A stretch of DNA of 64,000 bases, taken from positions 496,001 to 560,000 of the forward strand of contig NZ_JAOEFX010000003.1 of assembly GCF_025421775.1 (NCBI RefSeq), in the 5' to 3' direction. This stretch comes from Paenarthrobacter aurescens. Its GTDB lineage: Bacteria > Actinomycetota > Actinomycetes > Actinomycetales > Micrococcaceae. Position numbers and translations under genes: made by a program. The notes under the pieces are model-generated. The model was not told where the DNA came from, did not search any database, and saw nothing but the letters and a program-made list of their open reading frames with translations. Below are positions 8,924 to 16,180 of the stretch, one piece after another. Position 1 is the first letter of the stretch; each line of letters begins with the position of its first letter.

Positions 8924-9874
8924 ATGAATTCGATCACCGATGTTGCCGGGATACGGGTTGGGCATGTGCAGAGGGTGGGGGAGGGGTGGCTGTCCGGGGT
9001 CACTGTGGTGCTTCCCCCTGCCGGAACCGTGGGGTCCGTGGATGTTCGCGGTGGGGGTCCCGGGACTCATGAGACCGACGCACTGGATCCCACCACGTTG
9101 GTGTCCACTGTGGATGCGGTGGTGTTGACCGGCGGCAGCGCCTTTGGGTTGGCATCGGCAGGTGGTGCCCAACAGTGGTGTGAGGAGCAGGGCAGGGGAT
9201 TCGCTGTTCCAGGGACCGTGGTTCCGATTGTGCCTGCGGCCGCAATCTTTGATCTCGGTCGGGGTGGTGACGTGAAGGCTCGGCCCGGCATCGACATGGG
9301 CTACCAGGCGGCCGCGGCGGCCTTCGCCTCAGGTGACCATGCCGCCGTCGAACGTGGAAACGTGGGTGCGGGGACCGGTGCGCTCATAGCGCGGGGGCAG
9401 TACAAGGGCGGGATCGGGACGTCGTCCATCACTCTCGACGGCGGGGTGATTGTGGGGGCCATTGCCGTAGTAAATGCCCTTGGTGCGCCAGTGTTCGGCG
9501 CGGCGGGGCCGCAACCCCCGGCAGGCTCGGCGGTTCCGCCGCAGGGACTCAACACGACGCTGGTGGTGGTCGCTACGAATGCTGCCCTTGATGTGGCCGA
9601 ATGCAAGCGGACCGCCAGTGCCGGGCATGCCGGGTTGGCCCGGGCGTTGGATCCGTCCCACACCCTTGCGGACGGCGATACCGTGTTCACCTTGGCGACT
9701 GGCGCCGTCGTGCTTGATCGCACTACTGAACAGGCGCGGCAAGTGTCGCTGATAACGCTCCAAAGTGCCGCGGCGGAAGCGGTCCGGCTGGCGATTCTGG
9801 ATGGCGTGGCCTCGGCCGACGGCGTGAGCACAACGGCAGGCGATTTCCTTGCATTTCGTCCGGCGGGAGAGTGA
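8924..9874 (+). CDS. P1 family peptidase (DmpA-like)
   Basis: Member of peptidase family S58, autoprocessed N-terminal-nucleophile enzymes (L-aminopeptidase/D-esterase DmpA, beta-peptidyl aminopeptidases). 316 aa from the ATG at 8924, with GGAG nine bases upstream; a GTG at 8909 is an alternative. Family marks: the N-terminal ITDVAGIRVGHV, GGSAFGL, RGQYKGGIGTSS, and NTTLVVVATNAALD, where cleavage before the nucleophilic Thr is expected from the family. The peptide substrate is unknown. It stands alone, oriented away from the importer operon. Confidence 0.88.
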   Translation: MNSITDVAGIRVGHVQRVGEGWLSGVTVVLPPAGTVGSVDVRGGGPGTHETDALDPTTLVSTVDAVVLTGGSAFGLASAGGAQQWCEEQGRGFAVPGTVVPIVPAAAIFDLGRGGDVKARPGIDMGYQAAAAAFASGDHAAVERGNVGAGTGALIARGQYKGGIGTSSITLDGGVIVGAIAVVNALGAPVFGAAGPQPPAGSAVPPQGLNTTLVVVATNAALDVAECKRTASAGHAGLARALDPSHTLADGDTVFTLATGAVVLDRTTEQARQVSLITLQSAAAEAVRLAILDGVASADGVSTTAGDFLAFRPAGE

Positions 9875-9907
9875 CGGCGGCCGAAGCTTGCGCTACCATG
9901 GACGGAT

Positions 9908-9936
9908 TTAACTTTCCGGCCTGATTGGCGTAGAGT
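9908..9936 (+). promoter_or_regulatory. Candidate promoter for infA-rpmJ
   Basis: TTAACT at 9908-9913 and TAGAGT at 9931-9936 are spaced by 17 nt, each matching 4 of 6 consensus bases. This gives an untranslated leader of about 125 nt before infA. Confidence 0.45.
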
Positions 9937-10069
9937 TATTTGTTGGTTGTCTGTGCAGCCACGCCCTTTTTGGTGTCGTGGTTCCAAGAGGGCCAAGCAA
10001 ACAAAAAACGTCCGCTGGATCTTCGGTGCCTAACTGAAGGACGGTGGCAAACAACAGTTAGCGGAGGAT

Positions 10070-10291
10070 ATGGCCAAGAAGGACGGGGTCATTGAGATCG
10101 AGGGCGTTGTGACTGAGGCGCTGCCCAATGCGATGTTTCGTGTTGAGCTCACCAATAAGCACGTCGTTCTCGCACACATCTCTGGGAAGATGCGACAGCA
10201 CTACATTCGAATCCTCCCCGAGGACCGGGTAGTGGTGGAGCTGAGCCCATACGACCTCACACGTGGTCGTATCGTCTACCGCTACAAGTAA
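10070..10291 (+). CDS. infA: Translation initiation factor IF-1
   Basis: IF-1 (73 aa) is an OB-fold protein that occupies the ribosomal A site during initiation. The sequence is typical throughout: [20 protein letters not shown] at the start and [20 protein letters not shown] in the middle. GCGGAGGATATG gives a good ribosome binding site. It starts the infA-rpmJ-rpsM-rpsK-rpoA-rplQ series and is normally next to map, but here lies 4.8 kb from it. Confidence 0.97.
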   Translation: MAKKDGVIEIEGVVTEALPNAMFRVELTNKHVVLAHISGKMRQHYIRILPEDRVVVELSPYDLTRGRIVYRYK

Positions 10292-10362
10292 ATTGCTGGG
10301 CGGCAGGCAATAGTGCCTAAGCCGCTCCAGCAGATCAACTGCAAAACACGCAAAGGAACGCC

Positions 10363-10476
10363 ATGAAGGTCAAGCCGAGCGTCAAGCAGATCTGCGACAA
10401 GTGCAAAGTGATCCGCCGTAACGGCCGGGTCATGGTGATCTGCGAGAACCCGCGCCACAAGCAGCGCCAGGGCTAA
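10363..10476 (+). CDS. rpmJ: 50S ribosomal protein L36, zinc-ribbon (C+) form
   Basis: 37 aa, starting at the ATG at 10363 after AAAGGAACGCC. The zinc ligands are all present (CDKC, then CENPRH), so this is the zinc-binding C+ form. It is smaller than most gene-callers' cut-off but unmistakable ([19 protein letters not shown]). A second, cysteine-free L36 gene lies at 53067-53189 in this window, preceded by a Zur-like site; the two are expected to replace each other according to zinc supply. Confidence 0.96.
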   Translation: MKVKPSVKQICDKCKVIRRNGRVMVICENPRHKQRQG

Positions 10477-10647
10477 TTCCCTCTCGGGAATCAGCGCCCG
10501 CAAGGGCAAACCTGGGCTGCTAGCCCACGCAAGTAAATAAAGGCAGCACAAGCTGTGCCAGGACTGCATTACAGAGCCTGGTCAGCGAACCCCCGGTCGG
10601 AGGCTGGGGCCACACTGAACGTGTGGGTGTACTGCCTACGACCTCCG
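10476..10647 (+). ncRNA. Structured leader RNA between rpmJ and rpsM
   Basis: The 195-nt spacer holds three consecutive small hairpins right after rpmJ: 10476-10491 (ATTCCC/GGGAAT), 10496-10507 (GCCC-gcaa-GGGC) and 10513-10527 (TGGGCT/AGCCCA). A nested structure follows: CCACAC/GTGTGG (10610-10626) inside CGGAGG/CCTCCG (10598-10647). This fits a cis-acting leader for the alpha-operon genes. The function is inferred, and no known motif was recognised. Confidence 0.45.
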
Positions 10648-10671
10648 GTTTATTCAAGGAGTACTGCCACT

Positions 10672-11049
10672 ATGGCTCGTCTCGCTGGCGTAGACATTCC
10701 CCGCGAAAAGCGGTTGGAAATTGCGCTTACTTACATCTACGGCGTGGGCAAGACCCGTGCACACGAAACCCTGGCTGCCACCGGCATCAGCGCCGACGTT
10801 CGCGTCAAGGACCTGACTGACGCCGAGTTGGTCCAGCTGCGTGACTACATTGAAGGCAACTACAAGGTTGAGGGTGACCTTCGCCGCGAGGTAGCCGCTG
10901 ACATCCGCCGCAAGGTAGAGATCGGCAGCTACGAAGGCCTGCGCCACCGCAAGGGCCTGCCCGTACGCGGACAGCGTACGAAGACCAACGCTCGTACCCG
11001 CAAGGGCCCGAAGCGCACCGTCGCCGGCAAGAAGAAGGCCGGACGTTAA
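10672..11049 (+). CDS. rpsM: 30S ribosomal protein S13
   Basis: S13 (125 aa) sits in the small-subunit head and contacts tRNA and the large subunit. The start is the ATG at 10672 ([18 protein letters not shown]) behind AAGGAGTACTGCCACT; the open frame upstream is not S13-like. The helix-two-turn-helix signature [20 protein letters not shown] and the basic tail are present. rpsK follows after 51 nt. Confidence 0.97.
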   Translation: MARLAGVDIPREKRLEIALTYIYGVGKTRAHETLAATGISADVRVKDLTDAELVQLRDYIEGNYKVEGDLRREVAADIRRKVEIGSYEGLRHRKGLPVRGQRTKTNARTRKGPKRTVAGKKKAGR

Positions 11050-11100
11050 TCCCTCGGGATTGATCCGGTTTTCCCCCGATAACTTTCTGTAGGAGAAACA

Positions 11101-11502
11101 ATGCCCCCGAAGACTCGTGGAGCGGTTCGTAAGCCGCGTCGCAAGGATAAGAAGAATATTGCGCTTGGCCAGGCGCACATCAAGAGCACCTTTAACAACA
11201 CCATCGTGTCCATCACGGACCCGAACGGTGCTGTAATCTCATGGGCTTCCGCCGGTGAGGTTGGCTTCAAGGGCTCCCGTAAGTCCACTCCGTTCGCCGC
11301 CCAGATGGCTGCTGAAGCTGCTGCAAAGCGCGCTCAGGAGCACGGTCTGCGCAAGGTTGACGTATTCGTCAAGGGCCCGGGATCCGGACGCGAAACCGCA
11401 ATCCGTTCGCTTCAGGCCGCTGGCCTCGAGGTTGGCTCCATCCAGGACGTCACCCCCAGCGCCCACAACGGTTGCCGCCCGCCGAAGCGCCGCCGCGTCT
11501 AA
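11101..11502 (+). CDS. rpsK: 30S ribosomal protein S11
   Basis: S11 (133 aa) forms part of the small-subunit platform next to the E-site mRNA. The signature [18 protein letters not shown] and the C-terminal [16 protein letters not shown] are canonical. TAGGAGAAACA precedes the ATG. In many bacteria rpsD follows; here it does not, and a hairpin leads directly to rpoA. Confidence 0.97.
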   Translation: MPPKTRGAVRKPRRKDKKNIALGQAHIKSTFNNTIVSITDPNGAVISWASAGEVGFKGSRKSTPFAAQMAAEAAAKRAQEHGLRKVDVFVKGPGSGRETAIRSLQAAGLEVGSIQDVTPSAHNGCRPPKRRRV

Positions 11503-11515
11503 TTAGGTCTTCCCT

Positions 11516-11581
11516 GCCTGACCGGCCGGGCCTGCTGTGGAGAGTTTCGACCCTCCATAAGCATGGCCCGGCTGGTCAGGC
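11516..11581 (+). ncRNA. Large hairpin between rpsK and rpoA
   Basis: A 17-bp GC-rich stem (11516-11532 with 11565-11581, one G-U pair) encloses a 32-nt loop, itself containing TGGAG/CTCCA. There is no T tract, so it is not a standard terminator. It occupies the place where rpsD lies in many genomes. It may be an attenuator, RNase site or protein-binding leader for rpoA. Confidence 0.5.
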
Positions 11582-11651
11582 TGGAAACCGAAGCCGATTT
11601 CCACCACCTGTGTTGCGTCATATAGCGGATGCTCGCCGAAAGGAAACCTAA

Positions 11652-12662
11652 GTGCTCATTGCACAGCGCCCCACCCTGTCTGAAGAAGTTGTATCCGAGA
11701 ACCGCTCCCGTTTCATCATTGAACCGCTGGAGCCGGGCTTCGGCTACACCCTCGGAAACTCCCTCCGCCGTACCCTGCTCTCCTCCATCCCCGGTGCCGC
11801 TGTAACCAGCATCCGGATCGATGGCGTGCTGCACGAGTTCACCACGGTTCCGGGTGTCAAGGAAGATGTCACCGAGATCATCCTGAACATCAAGAACCTT
11901 TCGGTTTCCTCCGAGCACGATGAGCCGGTTGTTGCTTACCTGCGCAAGCAGGGCCCCGGAGTCGTCACCGCCGCGGACATCGCTCCGCCGGCCGGCGTCG
12001 AATTCCACAACCCGGATCTGCACATTGCCACGCTGAACTCGAAGGGCAAGTTCGAACTCGAACTGACCATCGAGCGCGGCCGTGGCTACGTTTCGGCAGC
12101 TCAGAACAAGTCCGGCGACTCCGAGATCGGCCGTATTCCGGTTGACTCGATCTACTCGCCGGTCATGAAGGTAACTTTCCGCGTGGAAGCTACCCGTGTT
12201 GAGCAGCGCACCGACTTCGACAAGCTCATTGTCGACGTCGAGACCAAGCAGGCTATCGCCCCGCGTGATGCTGTTGCTTCCGCAGGCACCACCTTGGTGG
12301 AACTGTTCGGTCTGGCTCGTGAGCTGAACACCGCAGCTGAAGGTATCGAGATTGGCCCGTCGCCGACGGACGCTGCCCTGGCAGCCGACATGGCTCTGCC
12401 GATCGAGGATCTGGACCTCACCGTCCGTTCCTACAACTGCCTCAAGCGTGAGGGCATCCACACCGTGGGTGAACTCGTTGCCCGCTCCGAGGCTGACCTG
12501 ATGGACATTCGTAACTTCGGTGCGAAGTCCATTGACGAGGTCAAGGCAAAGCTCGTGGAACTGGGCCTGTCCCTCAAGGACTCCCCTCCCGGTTTCGATC
12601 TCGCAGCCCGCGCCGCAGCCATCGAAGAGGACGACGCCGCTTTCAGCGACGACGAGCTCTAA
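11652..12662 (+). CDS. rpoA: DNA-directed RNA polymerase subunit alpha
   Basis: 336 aa. The N-terminal domain (assembly, residues 1 to about 230) shows [20 protein letters not shown]; the C-terminal domain (about 250-315, UP-element and activator contacts) shows [17 protein letters not shown] and [15 protein letters not shown]. The tail is acidic. The GTG start at 11652 follows AAAGGAAACCTAA. It is flanked by rpsK and rplQ as in standard alpha operons, apart from the missing rpsD. Confidence 0.97.
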   Translation: MLIAQRPTLSEEVVSENRSRFIIEPLEPGFGYTLGNSLRRTLLSSIPGAAVTSIRIDGVLHEFTTVPGVKEDVTEIILNIKNLSVSSEHDEPVVAYLRKQGPGVVTAADIAPPAGVEFHNPDLHIATLNSKGKFELELTIERGRGYVSAAQNKSGDSEIGRIPVDSIYSPVMKVTFRVEATRVEQRTDFDKLIVDVETKQAIAPRDAVASAGTTLVELFGLARELNTAAEGIEIGPSPTDAALAADMALPIEDLDLTVRSYNCLKREGIHTVGELVARSEADLMDIRNFGAKSIDEVKAKLVELGLSLKDSPPGFDLAARAAAIEEDDAAFSDDEL

Positions 12663-12728
12663 ACAGCAGATCTTGGCCGCCAGGTCCAGCAATGGACCTG
12701 ACCGGCTTACATAACAGGAGAAATAACT

Positions 12729-13289
12729 ATGCCTACCCCCACTAAGGGTCCGCGCCTCGGAGGCGGCCCGGCTCACGAGCGCCTGATGCTCGCGAACCTG
12801 GCAGCTGCTCTGTTTGAGCACAAGCGCATCACCACCACGGTTACCAAGGCCAAGCGCCTTAAGCCGTACGCAGAGCGTCTGGTCACCTTCGCCAAGCGTG
12901 GCGACCTCGCTTCCCGCCGCCGCGTTCTCGGCCTGATCAGCGACAAGGGCGTTGTCCACGAGCTGTTCACCGACATCGCCGGCGCCGTTGCCAACCGCGA
13001 TGGTGGCTACACCCGCATCACCAAGATCGGCAACCGTAAGGGCGACAACGCTCCCATGGCTGTCATCGAGCTCGTTCTCGAGCCGGTTTCCCCGAAGCAG
13101 GCCGTTGTTGCTGAAGCAACTGCTGCCGCTGCCAAGGCTGCTCCGGCTGCCGAGGAAGAGGTCGTTGAGACCGAAGCTGTAGAAGCAGAAGCTGCTGAGA
13201 CCGAAGAGGCTCCGGCCGCTGAGGCAGAAGCTACTGAAGCTGAAGCTGCTGAAACCGAAGAGGCTCCGGCCGCTGAGGACAAGAAGTAA
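12729..13289 (+). CDS. rplQ: 50S ribosomal protein L17 with an acidic repeated tail
   Basis: 186 aa. The first 120 or so residues are L17 proper ([19 protein letters not shown], then [19 protein letters not shown]). About 65 extra residues of Ala and Glu follow, including a direct repeat of the sense [12 protein letters not shown]; at DNA level a 37-nt unit at 13188-13224 recurs at 13242-13278 with one mismatch. Such tails occur in actinobacterial L17, probably disordered. AACAGGAGAAATAACT gives a strong ribosome binding site. Confidence 0.95.
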   Translation: MPTPTKGPRLGGGPAHERLMLANLAAALFEHKRITTTVTKAKRLKPYAERLVTFAKRGDLASRRRVLGLISDKGVVHELFTDIAGAVANRDGGYTRITKIGNRKGDNAPMAVIELVLEPVSPKQAVVAEATAAAAKAAPAAEEEVVETEAVEAEAAETEEAPAAEAEATEAEAAETEEAPAAEDKK

Positions 13290-13308
13290 TTCACTGAATT
13301 CTTCGCAG

Positions 13309-13314
13309 TAGACT
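13309..13314 (+). promoter_or_regulatory. -10 box for leaderless truA transcription
   Basis: TAGACT ends exactly 7 nt before the truA ATG at 13322, so transcription would begin at or next to the start codon. No Shine-Dalgarno is present. The last four -10 bases and the spacer form a perfect 12-bp palindrome, AGACTTAAGTCT (13310-13321), possibly an operator. Confidence 0.5.
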
Positions 13315-13321
13315 TAAGTCT

Positions 13322-14212
13322 ATGAACGAACGAAAACCCGCTGCCCCCGTTTTGGGGGGCGGCGGGTTTTTGCGTGTCAGGCTTGATCTCTCCTACGACG
13401 GCGGACCCTTCAACGGGTGGGCCCTGCAGCCCGGGCTGCGTACTGTCCAGGGCTCTCTGGAGGAAGCACTGGCCCTCCTGCTGCAACGGCCGATCCGTGT
13501 CACGGTGGCTGGCAGGACTGACGCCGGCGTCCACGCCCGCGGCCAAGTGGTTCACCTGGACCTGACCGAAGCCGAGTGGCTGTCACTGCCGCGCGGGCAC
13601 GAGCTCGATCCCGCCGTCGCGCTATTGCGGCGGCTCCGCGGCGCTTTGAGCCGCATCCTCGGTGACCTTACCGGTGCCGTGGAGGTGCACGACGCCGGTC
13701 TTGCGCCGGAAGGATTCGACGCCCGCTTTTCAGCGTTGTGGCGCAGGTACAGTTACCGGATTGCCGACGGTCCGGAGCGCTGGGATCCGGTTCTGCGGGG
13801 GATCACTTTATGGCACAAAGCGCCTCTGGATGTGTCGCTCATGAACCACGGTGTCCTGGCTTTGCTTGGACTCCAGGATTTCCGTTCCTACTGCAAGCCG
13901 CGGGAAGGTGCCACCACCATTCGTGAGCTGCAGAAGTTCTCGTTTGTACGCGGCAGCGACGGTGTCATTGTTGCCACCGTTCAGGCTGATGCTTTCTGCC
14001 ACAACATGGTGCGCTCCTTGGTGGGATCTGCGCTGCGTGTGGGGGAGGGGCTTGAGTCTCCAGAGTGGTTGCACTCGCGCCTCCTGGAGCGGAAGCGGGA
14101 TGCCAAGTCAGTGCTCGCCGCGCCGCATCCCTTGGTGCTGGAGGAAGTTGCTTATCCGTCGGACGCCGAGATGCTGGCCCGGGCTGAGCTGACACGGGCG
14201 CGGCGGGCGTAG
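13322..14212 (+). CDS. truA: tRNA pseudouridine(38-40) synthase TruA
   Basis: Converts U38-40 of the tRNA anticodon arm to pseudouridine; 296 aa, cytoplasmic. The catalytic Asp lies in VAGRTDAGVHARGQV; the fold opens with RLDLSYDGGPFNGWA. The ATG at 13322 is preceded by a -10 box at leaderless spacing rather than a Shine-Dalgarno. The first 16 codons coincide with a terminator-like hairpin (13333-13371); a TTG at 13370 just after it is the alternative start and would give a product beginning at the conserved core. The identity is certain, the start is not. Confidence 0.93.
   Translation: MNERKPAAPVLGGGGFLRVRLDLSYDGGPFNGWALQPGLRTVQGSLEEALALLLQRPIRVTVAGRTDAGVHARGQVVHLDLTEAEWLSLPRGHELDPAVALLRRLRGALSRILGDLTGAVEVHDAGLAPEGFDARFSALWRRYSYRIADGPERWDPVLRGITLWHKAPLDVSLMNHGVLALLGLQDFRSYCKPREGATTIRELQKFSFVRGSDGVIVATVQADAFCHNMVRSLVGSALRVGEGLESPEWLHSRLLERKRDAKSVLAAPHPLVLEEVAYPSDAEMLARAELTRARRA
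13333..13371 (+). terminator. Terminator or attenuator hairpin overlapping the truA start
   Basis: A 16-bp stem (13333-13348 with 13355-13370, one T-G pair) has a 6-nt loop and an A tract opposite a TTTTT run. It looks like the rplQ terminator, yet lies inside the truA reading frame, where codons 5-17 encode Lys-Pro-Ala and a Gly run. Confidence 0.75.
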
Positions 14213-14289
14213 CTTCTTTCTTGCTTTGCGCTTTCCCGGAACGTTGGAGGACCCCCTCCCGGCTCTGGGTACCGGAAGGGGGCCGTTGT

Positions 14290-14321
14290 GGCACTCCGCG
14301 GTCTGGGATCCGTGAAGTGCC
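14290..14321. terminator. Possible bidirectional terminator between truA and tadC
   Basis: GGCACT (14290-14295) pairs with AGTGCC (14316-14321) and an inner stem extends it, with one mismatch and one wobble. A second GC-rich hairpin is at 14252-14282. Neither has a good T tract; the convergent position is the main support. Confidence 0.4.
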
Positions 14322-14344
14322 GGTCTATTTCCCGTGGGGCAAGA

Positions 14345-15223
14345 TCAGCTGAACGCCTCCATGATTCTGATACCTGCGGGACCCAGAAGGATGATGAAGA
14401 GCACCGGGAAGATACAGAACAGCAGGGGGAAGAGAACCTTCACAGGCAACTTCATGGCTTTCTCTTCTGCATGCTGACGACGTTTGACGCGAGCTTGTTT
14501 TGCCTGCGCGCGCAGGACGTTGGCGATGCCGATCCCGTACTTATCGGCTTGGATCACGGCGAGAACGAAACTCCGTACGTCCGTCACTGTAGAACGCTCA
14601 GCCAACGCCTCGTAGGCCTCCTGCCTGGGCCTTCCTACCTGGATGTCCTGGAGGGTCCGGATGAGTTCTTGTGCCAAGGGACCCGTCCCTTGCGCGGATG
14701 CCCGTTCCATGGCCGACTCGAATCCGAGACCTGCCTCAACCGAGATCAACATCTGATCGAGGGTATTGGGGAACTCTATCTTTATGGCTTCCTGCCGTTT
14801 GGCGCCTTGGTTGTAAACCAGAAGGTCGGGGATGAAGTAGAGAAACAGCATGAGGAAAAGACCGAAGCCAATAACGGTGGGCCCTGGGTTTGCGGCAAAC
14901 AGCAGGATGCTGAACAGGGCGCCTACCGCCGCCAACATTGGCTTGATGGCAATGAGCTTAGTGAGGGGCAGGGACTTGGGGCGCCCAGCAAGTGCCAGCC
15001 AATGGTCGAGTTTGGCTTCGTAACTTCCTGGCGTTAGCTTTCGTGCAACGCCAAGCAGCAGCGGTGGGCGTTGGATGTTGACCCCAGCGCCCTGGGCGAA
15101 ACCTGAACCGAGGTTGGAATGGATGGCCACTATCCCCTTGCGGTCAGCGGTGGCCAAAGACCAGACAAAGTAGGCGAGCGGCAGAATAATTGCGGCGATG
15201 ATCAACCACGCATGGGCAGTCAT
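14345..15223 (-). CDS. tadC: Tad pilus membrane platform protein TadC
   Basis: Type II secretion F-domain membrane protein, 292 aa. It forms, with TadB, the inner-membrane platform on which the ATPase TadA acts to assemble Flp pili. Helices are seen at the N-terminus, around residues 90-140 and at the C-terminus. The cytoplasmic F domain includes FPNTLDQMLISVEAGLGFES and QDIQVGRPRQEAYEALAER. It ends the nine-gene minus-strand Tad locus, 13 nt after tadB. Confidence 0.9.
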   Translation of the reverse strand: MTAHAWLIIAAIILPLAYFVWSLATADRKGIVAIHSNLGSGFAQGAGVNIQRPPLLLGVARKLTPGSYEAKLDHWLALAGRPKSLPLTKLIAIKPMLAAVGALFSILLFAANPGPTVIGFGLFLMLFLYFIPDLLVYNQGAKRQEAIKIEFPNTLDQMLISVEAGLGFESAMERASAQGTGPLAQELIRTLQDIQVGRPRQEAYEALAERSTVTDVRSFVLAVIQADKYGIGIANVLRAQAKQARVKRRQHAEEKAMKLPVKVLFPLLFCIFPVLFIILLGPAGIRIMEAFS

Positions 15224-15236
15224 GACACTTAACCTC

Positions 15237-16178
15237 CTAGAACCTGATCTTGACGGTGCGGTTCATCCAGAAGCCGCCGACAATGAAGAGCACACAGCTA
15301 AGGACCGTCAAGGCAATTCCCACGGGATGGTGGACGAAAACCCGCAGGTAACCCGGGTTGATGACGCCAAGAACTGCTCCCACACCAACGGGTAACGCCA
15401 TCAGGATGACGGCGGACATTCTGCCTTCAGCACTCAGGGACCGTACGTGGCCCTTGATCTCGCTGCGTTCGCGAATGGTGCCCGCCACTTGTTCCAGGAC
15501 TTCTGCCAAGTCGCCACCGACTTCACGGTTGATCTGTATGGCTTGGCCGATCCAACGGAAATCTTCGCTGTCCATGCGGGACGCGCAATCTTCTATTGAT
15601 TGTCGGGCGTCCTTGCCGATTCTCACTTCGTTGACAATTCGGGCGAGCTCTTCAGATGTCGGAGCTTGGGATTCCTGTGCTGCGGCCTCAATCGACCGCA
15701 TGATGCTGTGTCCAACGCGAAGCCCGCCAATGAGTATCTGAATAGTGTCTGTCAGCTGCGTTTCAAAGGTGGATCGACGTTTTTCGGTTCTGTAGACCAG
15801 AAGCAACTTCGCCGCGAAGGGGGTTATCAACGCGGCCAATATACCAATAAGGGGATTGGTCAACAGCATGGTGAGGATCCCCAGTATTACGGTGGCAATG
15901 GCTACCAGAACAGTGAAATCGGCAGGAGCTTGCTTAACACCTGCGTTGTAAAGAACCTCTCGATTGTATGGTCCGCCGGAACGGCCAAGGGCAGTGTCAA
16001 CCACTCGGACTGCAGACTGGGATACGCGCCCTAAAGTGGACTCGTCCGGGGTGAATCCCAGACGGCGTCGCTCCATGGGGATGCTTCCATTGCGGGGCCT
16101 GCAGACCACAACGATCAGAATCAGGAGGGCGGCTGCACAGGTGCCAATGGCGAAAAAGAACAGAACCGGATTGTCCAC
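15237..16178 (-). CDS. tadB: Tad pilus membrane platform protein TadB
   Basis: Type II secretion F-domain protein, 313 aa, partner of TadC. The N-terminal helix (VLFFFAIGTCAAALLILIVV), a middle pair of helices, and the F domain (LTDTIQILIGGLRVGHSIMR, then NREVGGDLAEVLEQVAGTIR) are in usual order. The GTG start has GGGAGG eight bases upstream and lies 2 nt after the tadA stop, so the two are coupled. Confidence 0.9.
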   Translation of the reverse strand: MDNPVLFFFAIGTCAAALLILIVVVCRPRNGSIPMERRRLGFTPDESTLGRVSQSAVRVVDTALGRSGGPYNREVLYNAGVKQAPADFTVLVAIATVILGILTMLLTNPLIGILAALITPFAAKLLLVYRTEKRRSTFETQLTDTIQILIGGLRVGHSIMRSIEAAAQESQAPTSEELARIVNEVRIGKDARQSIEDCASRMDSEDFRWIGQAIQINREVGGDLAEVLEQVAGTIRERSEIKGHVRSLSAEGRMSAVILMALPVGVGAVLGVINPGYLRVFVHHPVGIALTVLSCVLFIVGGFWMNRTVKIRF

Positions 16179-16180
16179 TG

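Noticed and set aside
11503..11651. A decayed rpsD between rpsK and rpoA
   Set aside because: The spacer is only 149 bp and no S4-like sequence is seen in any frame; rpsD is probably elsewhere in the genome.
11499..12959. Long minus-strand frame opposite rpoA (about 486 codons)
   Set aside because: rpoA is certain on the plus strand; the antisense frame has no family features and arises from third-position GC bias.
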